Assembly: GCF_009861525.1 (NCBI RefSeq)
Contig: NZ_WVHL01000005.1
Span: 2,294,001 to 2,358,000 of the forward strand
From: Pseudomonas sp. LD120
Lineage (GTDB): Bacteria; Pseudomonadota; Gammaproteobacteria; Pseudomonadales; Pseudomonadaceae
DNA: 64,000 bases
Reading direction: 5' to 3'
A program made the translations under genes and the position numbers. Shown here in pieces: positions 38,740-46,332 of this stretch; positions within the stretch are counted from its first letter, which is position 1, and each line of letters begins with the position of its first letter. The notes under the pieces were generated by a model. The model had not been told where the DNA came from, did no database searches, and saw nothing but the letters and a program-made list of their open reading frames with translations.

Positions 38740-38976
38740 ATGCAGTTACAACCCGGGCTCTATCAGCATTACAAGGGGCCGCAGTACCGCGTTTTCAGCG
38801 TGGCGCGGCACTCGGAAACGGAAGAGGAAGTGGTGTTCTACCAAGCCCTGTATGGGGATTACGGCTTTTGGGTGCGGCCCTTGAGCATGTTCCTGGAGTC
38901 GGTCGAAGTTGACGGCGAGCAGGTCCCACGCTTTGCTTTGGTGCAGGGCGAACCCAGTCTTTTTTCACCGGCTTGA
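38740..38976 (+). CDS. DUF1653 family small protein
   Basis: 78-residue protein: GLYQHYKGPQYRV, then EEEVVFYQALYG, then FWVRPLSMFLESV, the full DUF1653 pattern of a small beta-rich domain. Function unknown in the family. GAGG lies 8 bases upstream of ATG 38740; a GTG six codons earlier is possible but less likely. It precedes topA as in P. aeruginosa (PA3012). Confidence 0.88.
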   Translation: MQLQPGLYQHYKGPQYRVFSVARHSETEEEVVFYQALYGDYGFWVRPLSMFLESVEVDGEQVPRFALVQGEPSLFSPA

Positions 38977-39001
38977 GCGCGGGTCGCGCAGCGCCCTGCG
39001 C

Positions 39002-39030
39002 TTGACCTCATCTTGTTGCCACTATATATA
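39002..39030 (+). promoter_or_regulatory. Sigma-70 promoter of topA
   Basis: TTGACC (39002-39007), a 17-base spacer and TATATA (39025-39030) form a near-consensus promoter. The ATG of topA is 61 bases further on. The AT-rich -10 region within GC-rich flanks would suit supercoiling-sensitive expression, which is known for topA elsewhere and only inferred here. Confidence 0.8.
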
Positions 39031-39090
39031 GCGGTGCCGCGTTAGGCGCCAACCGCCTTTCACTTCTCGAATTCAGGAATTTTCCGATCC

Positions 39091-41703
39091 ATGGGCAAAT
39101 CGCTGGTCATTGTGGAATCCCCGGCTAAGGCCAAGACCATCAACAAGTACTTGGGTAACCAATACGTGGTGAAGTCGAGTATCGGCCATATCCGAGACCT
39201 GCCCACCAGCGGTTCGGCAAGTGCCGCCAAGGAGCCAGCCGCCAAGCGTGGCAAGGCCGCTGCGGGCGAAGCCCCGGCGCTGTCGCCTAAGGAAAAGGCA
39301 CGTAAGCAGTTGGTCTCGCGCATGGGTGTTGACCCTGAGCACGGCTGGAAAGCCAAGTACGAAATCCTGCCTGGCAAGGAAAAGGTCATCGAAGAGCTGC
39401 GCCGTCTTGCCAAGGATGCCGACACCATCTATCTCGCAACGGACTTGGACCGCGAAGGGGAAGCCATCGCCTGGCACCTGCGGGAAGCCATCGGCGGTGA
39501 TGACAGCCGTTACAAGCGCGTGGTGTTCAACGAAATCACCAAGAAGGCGATCCAGGAAGCCTTTTCTCAGCCGGGTGAGTTGGATATTCATCGGGTTAAT
39601 GCTCAGCAGGCCCGACGCTTTCTCGATCGAGTCGTGGGCTATATGGTCTCGCCGCTGCTGTGGGCGAAAATCGCCCGTGGCCTCTCGGCTGGTCGGGTGC
39701 AGTCGGTAGCGGTGAAGCTGGTGGTGGAGCGCGAGCGTGAGATTCGTGCCTTCATTCCTGAAGAATATTGGGAAGTCCACGCCGACCTCGGTACTGCCAA
39801 GGGCTCGAATGTGCGCTTTGAGGTGGCCCGTGAAAACGGCGAGGCCTTCAAGCCACTCAACGAAGCCCAAGCCATGGCGGCCCTTGAGAAGCTCAAGGCT
39901 TCTGCCTATAGCGTTGCTAAGCGTGAAGACAAGCCCACCAGCAGTAAACCGTCGGCGCCGTTCATCACCTCCACCCTGCAGCAGGCTGCGAGCAATCGCT
40001 TGGGCTTTGGGGTGAAGAAGACCATGATGATGGCTCAGCGTCTGTATGAAGCGGGTTACATCACCTACATGCGTACCGACTCCACCAACCTTTCGGCTGA
40101 CGCCGTGGCGATGGCTCGGACCTATATCGAAGAAGAGTTTGGCAACAAGTATCTGCCATCTTCGCCCAACGTTTACAGCAGTAAGGAAGGGGCTCAGGAG
40201 GCGCACGAAGCGATTCGTCCGTCGGACGTGAATACTCACCCAAGCAAGCTTTCGGGCATGGAACGCGATGCTGAGCGCCTCTATGAGTTGATCTGGCGTC
40301 AGTTCGTTGCTTGCCAGATGCTGCCGGCGCAATACCTGTCCACCACCGTTACCGTCGCCGCTGGCGGCTTTGAGCTGCGCGCCAAGGGCCGCATCCTCAA
40401 GTTCGACGGCTATACCCGTGTGATGCCGCAAATCGCCAAGCCCGGCGATGACGATGTGTTGCCGGAAATGACTCAGGGTGAGGTGTTGAAGCTGATCAAG
40501 CTCGACCCAAGCCAGCACTTCACCAAGCCGCCGGCACGTTACTCCGAAGCCAGCCTGGTGAAGGAAATGGAAAAACGCGGCATCGGTCGCCCTTCGACCT
40601 ATGCGGCGATCATTTCGACCATTCAGGATCGTGGTTATGTGACGTTGCACAACCGTCGTTTCTATTCGGAGAAAATGGGCGATATCGTCACTGAGCGTCT
40701 CTCCGAGAGTTTCTCCAACCTCATGGACTATGGCTTCACCGCCGGCATGGAAGAGAACCTCGATGATGTGGCTCAAGGCGAGCGCGATTGGAAGAATGTC
40801 CTCGACGAGTTCTACGGCGACTTCAAGAAGAAGCTCGAAGTGGCCGAGAGCGCTGAAAGCGGCATGCGTGCCAATCAACCGGTGATGACTGATATCCCAT
40901 GCGTTACGTGTGGCCGGCCGATGCAGATTCGTACTGCCTCCACAGGTGTGTTTCTGGGCTGTTCTGGTTACAGCCTGCCGCCCAAGGAGCGTTGCAAGGC
41001 GACGGTCAACCTGGTGCCGGGTGACGAGATCGCTGCGGACGACGAGGGGGAGTCCGAGTCACTGGTGTTGCGTGGCAAGCACCGTTGTCCGATCTGCAGC
41101 ACAGCGATGGACGCTTACTTGCTGGATGAAAAGCGCAAGCTGCACATCTGCGGTAACAATCCGGATTGCGCTGGCTACGAAATTGAAGAGGGTAGTTACC
41201 GGATCAAGGGTTATGAAGGCCCGAGTTTGGAATGCGACAAGTGTGGTAGTGAAATGCAGCTCAAGACCGGCCGCTTCGGCAAGTTCTTCGGTTGCACCAA
41301 CCCGACCTGCAAGAACACTCGCAAACTGCTGAAAAGCGGTGATGCCGCGCCGCCGAAGATGGATCCGGTGAAGATGCCTGAGCTGAAATGCGAAAAGGTC
41401 AACGACACCTATATCCTGCGCGATGGCGCTTCGGGGTTGTTCCTGGCGGCCAGTCAGTTCCCGAAAAATCGCGAGACCCGTGCGCCATTGGTACTTGAGC
41501 TGATTCCACACAAGGACGAAATCGATCCGAAGTACCACTTCCTGTGTGAGGCGCCGAAGAAAGATCCGGATGGCCGTCCGGCCGTGGTGCGTTACAGCCG
41601 TAAGACCAAGGAGCAGTACGTGCAGACCGAAGTCGATGGCAAGCCGACTGGCTGGCGCGCGTTCTACGACGGCGGCAATTGGAAGGTCGAAGACAAGCGC
41701 TAA
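39091..41703 (+). CDS. topA: DNA topoisomerase I (type IA)
   Basis: Relaxes negative supercoils by transient single-strand cleavage. 870 aa. Toprim domain starts SLVIVESPAKAKTI and includes DLDREGEAIAWHL; an Ala/Lys-rich insert (about residues 45-72) interrupts it. Active-site Tyr326 in ITYMRTDST. Three C-terminal tetracysteine zinc units are seen: CVTCGRPM...CKA near residue 607, CPICSTAM...C near 669 and CDKCGSEM...C near 715, followed by further zinc-less repeats. The lone start ATG has only a distant AGGA. Confidence 0.97.
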   Translation: MGKSLVIVESPAKAKTINKYLGNQYVVKSSIGHIRDLPTSGSASAAKEPAAKRGKAAAGEAPALSPKEKARKQLVSRMGVDPEHGWKAKYEILPGKEKVIEELRRLAKDADTIYLATDLDREGEAIAWHLREAIGGDDSRYKRVVFNEITKKAIQEAFSQPGELDIHRVNAQQARRFLDRVVGYMVSPLLWAKIARGLSAGRVQSVAVKLVVEREREIRAFIPEEYWEVHADLGTAKGSNVRFEVARENGEAFKPLNEAQAMAALEKLKASAYSVAKREDKPTSSKPSAPFITSTLQQAASNRLGFGVKKTMMMAQRLYEAGYITYMRTDSTNLSADAVAMARTYIEEEFGNKYLPSSPNVYSSKEGAQEAHEAIRPSDVNTHPSKLSGMERDAERLYELIWRQFVACQMLPAQYLSTTVTVAAGGFELRAKGRILKFDGYTRVMPQIAKPGDDDVLPEMTQGEVLKLIKLDPSQHFTKPPARYSEASLVKEMEKRGIGRPSTYAAIISTIQDRGYVTLHNRRFYSEKMGDIVTERLSESFSNLMDYGFTAGMEENLDDVAQGERDWKNVLDEFYGDFKKKLEVAESAESGMRANQPVMTDIPCVTCGRPMQIRTASTGVFLGCSGYSLPPKERCKATVNLVPGDEIAADDEGESESLVLRGKHRCPICSTAMDAYLLDEKRKLHICGNNPDCAGYEIEEGSYRIKGYEGPSLECDKCGSEMQLKTGRFGKFFGCTNPTCKNTRKLLKSGDAAPPKMDPVKMPELKCEKVNDTYILRDGASGLFLAASQFPKNRETRAPLVLELIPHKDEIDPKYHFLCEAPKKDPDGRPAVVRYSRKTKEQYVQTEVDGKPTGWRAFYDGGNWKVEDKR

Positions 41704-41870
41704 GCGATCGTTCTTTCGAGGGGGCAACTCCTTGATGCATTGATGAACAAGGTCGCATGGCACCTCTCGGGTGTCATGCGGCCTTTCTTTTTGGCTTGCG
41801 GCAGGTTGGAGTGTTCCCTGAAACTGTGCCGTGCGCATCTGATTCTCTTCTCGCAGTGGAGGCTGCCTTT

Positions 41871-42395
41871 ATGGCCCACGAGCTCTATACCCGTACTAAT
41901 CAGAAAATCTACTTTGCCGGTTTGTCGTTGGAGGCCCTGGCCCGAGCGGAAGAGGGGCGGGCGATGAATGCTCAGGCGCTGGTTCAGGCGGGGCGTGAGA
42001 CGGTGCTGTTTCATCTGTACGGGGCTGTGTTGGGGTTGTGTCACGAGATCGCTGGATTTTATCGGCTGCCCCAGGCCGGTGCCTCGGGTGTCGAGCAGAT
42101 CCTCAGCCGTGAAGTGCTGGAGAGCATTGCTATTCCGGAGCTGGCGGAACTGGTCGAACTGGCGCACAGCCCGCAAACCTGGCTGGCACAATTGTTGTCG
42201 GCTTATGGGGCTTTGTTTCAGCCGCCGCGAGTGCCCCACAAGACTAAAGGCGATGTAACGCAGCCCTTGATTGTGACGGTCAATCTGGATGAAGAAGAGC
42301 TGAAAGATGAACTGGGACGAGAAGAATTGGAGAGTTGGCGGCAGAACCTCAAGGCTTTGGCCATTCGTTTTCGTGATGGCTTGAACGAGTGCTGA
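41871..42395 (+). CDS. DUF6586 family protein
   Basis: 174-residue cytoplasmic, mostly helical protein beginning MAHELYTRTNQKIYFAGLSL; it matches the uncharacterised protein found after topA in Pseudomonas (PA3010, DUF6586 as I recall). The middle is rich in Leu/Ala helices, the C-terminal part acidic (LDEEELKDELGREELESW). GGAGG lies 8 bases before ATG 41871. An in-frame upstream ATG at 41757 lacks support. Function unknown. Confidence 0.8.
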   Translation: MAHELYTRTNQKIYFAGLSLEALARAEEGRAMNAQALVQAGRETVLFHLYGAVLGLCHEIAGFYRLPQAGASGVEQILSREVLESIAIPELAELVELAHSPQTWLAQLLSAYGALFQPPRVPHKTKGDVTQPLIVTVNLDEEELKDELGREELESWRQNLKALAIRFRDGLNEC

Positions 42396-42725
42396 GCTGG
42401 GCGCTGGCTGAATTATGACTTATGCCGATCGGGGGCTTAGTAATCTGTCGATTTTTCGTGAGCCGATCCAGAAGGACATCAAGTTGCCTGGGTTGCATCC
42501 GCTGTTGGGGTTTCTGCATTGGCGACGGAGTTGCATGACATGCATGCTGCAGTGCCCTTTGCAAACCGCTGACAAGTTGGGTGAGTGACCGGAAAGCTTA
42601 CTGATTCTTGTCTTGGGTCTTTGAGGGTGGAGCGCGCTGTTGGACCTGTGTTGTTGCTCAAGATCCCAAGCGAGGGCGTGGCGATGACTGATATAATCCT
42701 GGCCTTTCGTGGAGACCAGTCTTTT
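42396..42725 (+). promoter_or_regulatory. Intergenic region with extended -10 promoter
   Basis: 330 bases without a supported gene. Only one clear signal: TGATATAAT, an extended -10 with perfect TATAAT at 42692-42697, 29 bases before the next ATG. No good -35 hexamer at 16-18 bases. No terminator is seen for the topA-side transcript. Confidence 0.6.
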
Positions 42726-42959
42726 ATGCCAACGTCCTTTCTAGAAATTGTCGAGTTGCCAGACGGCCGTATCGAGCTGCGCAGAGCTGAGGACGAGGGT
42801 TCTCTGGTTACTTTGGATTTCTCCGAAGACGCCAAAGCTTTTCTACAAGGCCAGCATGTTGAAGTGGCTAAGGCCATGTTGAGTGTCGGCGTGCAGATGG
42901 CTGGCCGCCTGGTTGAAGGTGAAATCGACAAGGAAGACGGTCCCCGGGTTCTGCACTAA
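42726..42959 (+). CDS. Small conserved protein upstream of sulA (PA3009-like)
   Basis: 77-residue protein: MPTSFLEIVELPDGRIELRRAED, then LVTLDFSEDAKAFLQG and a helical C-terminal half ending in IDKEDGPRVLH. No signal peptide or membrane segment. Family matches by position and sequence feel the PA3009 type; function unknown. ATG 42726 has GGAG 11 bases upstream and lies 29 bases after a perfect TATAAT; an in-frame ATG at 42684 precedes that -10 element and so is unlikely. Confidence 0.78.
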   Translation: MPTSFLEIVELPDGRIELRRAEDEGSLVTLDFSEDAKAFLQGQHVEVAKAMLSVGVQMAGRLVEGEIDKEDGPRVLH

Positions 42960-43063
42960 GTCCGTTCATCGGCTTTCTTCCGGTCATTCGTCATATTTTT
43001 CGGCTTCTCAATCCTGGAGAAGCCTTTGTGCGATTCAAGCGCATTCCATTGATGTTCTGGTGT

Positions 43064-43537
43064 TTATCCCAGACGAATATTCAGGCTTTGCGCCTCACCT
43101 GTGCGTGCGGCGCTGATCAGTTGTTGTCGGGCGCTGCGGCTCAGTGGGTTCAGCCAACTGACTACCGTGTGGCTGCGGCCCAGGCGCAGGGCTTCGCAGG
43201 CTAGTTGTTGCGGGCTTTGATTGCCGCGGGGGTGTAGCAGCAGAATGCCTTCGCGATTCAGTCCGGCATCGCGCAACCAGCTTTGGGTCAGGCTGGGAGG
43301 TGGTGCGATCAGGGTTAGCCATCGGGCATTCTGATCTTGGCTCAGCTCCCTGAGGATGGGGGCTAGAAGGTTCAGGCAGTTCCCGGCGGCGCCGCGTAAC
43401 GACAGTTCGCTGAAAGCTTCTGGATCGTTGCTCCAGGGCGATTCGACCACTTCCTTGAGAGTCGGCACCAATGGTTGTGCCAGGAACGCCTCGAACAGGG
43501 GCAGTTGTGCTTGCTGTGGTGTGTGTGGGAACTGCAT
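43064..43537 (-). CDS. sulA: SOS cell-division inhibitor SulA
   Basis: 157-residue inhibitor of FtsZ polymerisation, made under SOS. Central part WLTLIAPPPSLTQSWLRDAGLNR and LACEALRLGRSHTVVSWL align with SulA's RecA-like fold. ATG 43537 has AAGGAGG just upstream. The gene follows lexA by 10 bases and has no promoter of its own, so it belongs to the lexA operon and to the LexA regulon, the usual Pseudomonas arrangement. Confidence 0.92.
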   Translation of the reverse strand: MQFPHTPQQAQLPLFEAFLAQPLVPTLKEVVESPWSNDPEAFSELSLRGAAGNCLNLLAPILRELSQDQNARWLTLIAPPPSLTQSWLRDAGLNREGILLLHPRGNQSPQQLACEALRLGRSHTVVSWLNPLSRSARQQLISAARTGEAQSLNIRLG

Positions 43538-43547
43538 GGAGCCTCCT

Positions 43548-44153
43548 TTAGCGGCGAATGACGCCGACACTCAAGCCTTCGATCACCAGTTCCTGATCTT
43601 TCAGGTTGACTTCGATGGGAGCGAACTCCGGGTTCTCGGCGATCAGCCAGACTTTGCTGCCTTCGCGTTTGAATCGCTTGACCGTAACTTCGTCACCGAT
43701 CCGAGCTACTACCACCTGGCCGTTGCGGGCTTCGCGAGTGGTGTGGACGGCCAGCAGGTCGCCGTCGAAGATGCCGATGTCTTTCATGCTCATGCCGTGG
43801 ACTCGAAGCAGGTAGTCGGCACGAGGATGGAAGAAGGTGGGATTGATGTTGCAGGACTCTTCGATGTGCTGTTGGGCCAGGATCGGCGCGCCTGCGGCAA
43901 CGCGTCCGATGACGGGCAACGAGTCGTCGGTTTTGGCTTCGAATCCAGGAATGCGAATGCCGCGGGAGGCTCCTGGGGTCATTTCGATGGCGCCTTTACG
44001 GGCAAGTGCCTTGAGATGCTCTTCTGCGGCGTTTGGCGACTTGAAGCCAAGCTCCTGGGCGATCTCGGCGCGGGTTGGCGGGTAGCCGTTGTCTTCAAGA
44101 CAGCGTTTGATAAAAGCCAGAATCTCAGCTTGGCGTGGCGTCAGTTTTAGCAT
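43548..44153 (-). CDS. lexA: LexA repressor
   Basis: SOS master repressor, 201 aa. N-terminal winged-helix DNA-binding domain (residues 1-65, LTPRQAEILAFI), cleavage site Ala87-Gly88 in RVAAGAP, catalytic Ser122 (HGMSMKD) and Lys159 (VTVKR), matching E. coli Ser119/Lys156. RecA filaments trigger self-cleavage. Two SOS boxes lie within 45 bases of its start, so it represses itself and sulA. Confidence 0.98.
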   Translation of the reverse strand: MLKLTPRQAEILAFIKRCLEDNGYPPTRAEIAQELGFKSPNAAEEHLKALARKGAIEMTPGASRGIRIPGFEAKTDDSLPVIGRVAAGAPILAQQHIEESCNINPTFFHPRADYLLRVHGMSMKDIGIFDGDLLAVHTTREARNGQVVVARIGDEVTVKRFKREGSKVWLIAENPEFAPIEVNLKDQELVIEGLSVGVIRR

Positions 44154-44163
44154 GTCGATCGCT

Positions 44164-44198
44164 CTGTCTTTTTATACAGTGACTGGGATTATATACAG
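44164..44198 (-). promoter_or_regulatory. Two tandem SOS (LexA) boxes
   Basis: CTGTCTTTTTATACAG at 44164-44179 and CTGGGATTATATACAG at 44183-44198 both fit CTG-N10-CAG and are separated by three bases. They end 11 bases before the lexA start codon. Spacing of 19 bases between box starts (about two helical turns) favours cooperative binding. Confidence 0.93.
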
Positions 44199-44345
44199 TG
44201 AGTGTCGCTTGGCAATCCTCCTTTTTTCGTGCCCGGCCCGGCGGTTGTCATCCAGGTGTTGGAATCGGCAGTTAATGGCTGGCTACAGACCCAGGCAGGT
44301 GTGATTAAATATTGCACCGAACAGCCTGTGGAAGGGCTGGCGGAC

Positions 44346-44389
44346 TTGACATTGCGAAGCCTGAAACGTATGTTTCAAACAAGTGTTTG
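44346..44389 (+). promoter_or_regulatory. psrA promoter overlapped by two PsrA boxes
   Basis: TTGACA (44346-44351), 17-base spacer, TATGTT (44369-44374). The perfect palindrome GAAACGTATGTTTC (44363-44376) covers the -10, and CAAACAAGTGTTTG (44376-44389) follows directly, sharing one base. Both fit (G/C)AAAC-N4-GTTT(G/C) exactly. Auto-repression is the clear reading and is known for PsrA. Confidence 0.92.
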
Positions 44390-44404
44390 TCAGGCGGAGT
44401 AGCC

Positions 44405-45112
44405 ATGGCCCAGTCGGAAACCGTTGAACGCATTCTTGATGCTGCCGAGCAGTTGTTCGCGGAAAAAGGTTTTGCCGAAACCTCATTGCGGCTGATCACC
44501 AGTAAGGCCGGGGTCAATCTGGCTGCGGTCAACTATCACTTCGGTTCTAAGAAGGCCCTGATTCAGGCAGTGTTCTCGCGCTTCCTGGGGCCGTTCTGCA
44601 TCAGTCTCGATCGCGAGCTTGAGCGTCGCCAGTCCAAGCCGGACAACAAGCAGAGCTTGGAAGAGTTGTTGGAGATCCTCGTCGAGCAGGCGTTGGTGGT
44701 ACAGCCTCGCAGCGGTAACGACCTGTCGATTTTCATGCGCCTGTTAGGGCTGGCCTTCAGTCAGAGTCAAGGTCATTTGCGGCGTTATCTGGAAGACATG
44801 TACGGTAAGGTATTTCGTCGCTACATGCTGTTGGTCAACGAAGCGGCGCCACGTATTCCACCCATCGAATTATTCTGGCGCGTGCACTTCATGCTGGGCG
44901 CTGCGGCGTTTAGCATGTCCGGGATCAAGGCGCTGCGGGCCATTGCAGAAACTGATTTCGGGATCAATACCTCCATTGAGCAAGTGATGCGACTGATGGT
45001 GCCGTTTCTCGCGGCTGGCATGCGTGCCGAAACCGGGGTCACGGATGAAGCCATGGCCAGCGCCCAGCTCAAGCCGCGCAGCAAGTCGGCTCCGGCACTC
45101 GCCAAGGCCTGA
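44405..45112 (+). CDS. psrA: TetR-family regulator PsrA
   Basis: 235-residue repressor/activator that senses long-chain fatty acids, represses fadBA and itself and activates rpoS in Pseudomonas. N-terminal TetR helix-turn-helix: ILDAAEQLFAEKGFAETSLRLITSKAGVNLAAVNYHFGSK (given in part; HTH about residues 25-45). The C-terminal ligand domain is all helical. ATG 44405 follows the operator region closely, with GGCGGAG upstream. Operators for it lie before its own gene and before fadB in this window. Confidence 0.96.
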   Translation: MAQSETVERILDAAEQLFAEKGFAETSLRLITSKAGVNLAAVNYHFGSKKALIQAVFSRFLGPFCISLDRELERRQSKPDNKQSLEELLEILVEQALVVQPRSGNDLSIFMRLLGLAFSQSQGHLRRYLEDMYGKVFRRYMLLVNEAAPRIPPIELFWRVHFMLGAAAFSMSGIKALRAIAETDFGINTSIEQVMRLMVPFLAAGMRAETGVTDEAMASAQLKPRSKSAPALAKA

Positions 45113-45283
45113 CTCACGGGTGGGCGCGACAGCTTACATCCGCTAAGCTAGCCGCCCATGCCGATTCTCGTTTTATATCCCCGTTCCTTCCTTGGCGTCG
45201 CCGCTGTATGGCGTGGCTGCATTCATGCGGATGCGGTCTTATTGGTGTTTCCAGGAAGGCTGCGTAGTGTTTAAGGAATTTTT

Positions 45284-46294
45284 ATGACCGTTGGCCTGCA
45301 AGGCTCCTTGATGGTGGACGTCGCCGGTACTTGGTTGACGGCCGAAGATCGCCAACTCTTGCGTCAGCCAGAAGTGGGCGGGTTGATTCTCTTTGCCCGC
45401 AATATCGAGCATCCACGTCAGGTGCGCGAGCTTTGCGCGGCGATTCGTGCCGTTCGCCCGGATCTGCTGTTGGCGGTGGATCAGGAAGGCGGCCGGGTAC
45501 AGCGCTTGCGGCAGGGCTTTGTGCGTTTGCCGGCCATGCGTGCCTTGGCGGATAACCCGAATGCCGAATATTTGGCCGAGCAATGTGGCTGGGTGATGGC
45601 CACCGAAGTGCTGGCCGTCGGTTTAGACCTGAGCTTCGCCCCGGTTCTGGATCTTGATCATCAGCGTAGCGCGGTTGTGGGCAGTCGTGCGTTTGAGGGT
45701 GATCCGCAGCGCGCGGCGCTGTTGGCCGGGGCCTTTATCCGTGGCATGAACAGTGCCGGAATGGCGGCCACCGGCAAGCATTTCCCTGGGCATGGCTGGG
45801 CTGAAGCTGACTCCCATGTCGCGATCCCGAATGACGAACGCAGCCTGGATGAAATTCGTGCCAAGGATCTGCTGCCGTTTGCGCGTTTGGGCAAGCAGTT
45901 GGCAGCGGTGATGCCGGCCCACGTCATCTACCCGCAAGTCGATCCTCAGCCAGCCGGATTCTCCCGCTATTGGTTGCAGGACATCCTGCGTGGTGAGTTG
46001 CAGTTCGATGGGGTGATTTTCAGTGATGATTTGTCCATGGCCGGCGCTCATGTGGTTGGTGATGCGGCGAGTCGTATCGAGGCGGCGTTGTCTGCCGGTT
46101 GCGACATGGGCTTGGTGTGCAACGATCGTGCTGCTGCCGAGTTGGCTTTGAGTGCTGCTCAGCGCCTGAACGTGCGGCCTTCGCCGCGGATCGCGCGGAT
46201 GCGTGGTCAGGCTACGGCCTCTGTCGAATACAAGCAGGCCCCGCGCTGGCTCACCGCACTGAATGCGCTCAGGGCGGCGCAGTTGATCGACTGA
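45284..46294 (+). CDS. nagZ: Beta-N-acetylhexosaminidase NagZ
   Basis: Cytoplasmic GH3 enzyme that removes GlcNAc from 1,6-anhydro-muropeptides in cell-wall recycling, which controls AmpC induction. 336 aa. Seen: VDQEGGRVQRL, KHFPGHG at 165-171, the mobile-loop His178 in DSH, and nucleophile Asp248 in FSDDLSM. AAGGA lies 6 bases before the ATG. It processes products of enzymes such as the Slt encoded in this window. Confidence 0.97.
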   Translation: MTVGLQGSLMVDVAGTWLTAEDRQLLRQPEVGGLILFARNIEHPRQVRELCAAIRAVRPDLLLAVDQEGGRVQRLRQGFVRLPAMRALADNPNAEYLAEQCGWVMATEVLAVGLDLSFAPVLDLDHQRSAVVGSRAFEGDPQRAALLAGAFIRGMNSAGMAATGKHFPGHGWAEADSHVAIPNDERSLDEIRAKDLLPFARLGKQLAAVMPAHVIYPQVDPQPAGFSRYWLQDILRGELQFDGVIFSDDLSMAGAHVVGDAASRIEAALSAGCDMGLVCNDRAAAELALSAAQRLNVRPSPRIARMRGQATASVEYKQAPRWLTALNALRAAQLID

Positions 46295-46332
46295 ATGCGA
46301 TGGTGCAGGGGCGGTAGTCTGCGCCCTGTGCG

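Noticed and set aside
39073..40878. Minus-strand open frame of 601 codons opposite topA
   Set aside because: Antisense shadow of topA, no recognisable motif and no ribosome site. The same applies to 53337-55085 opposite gap and 49600-52407 opposite mfd.
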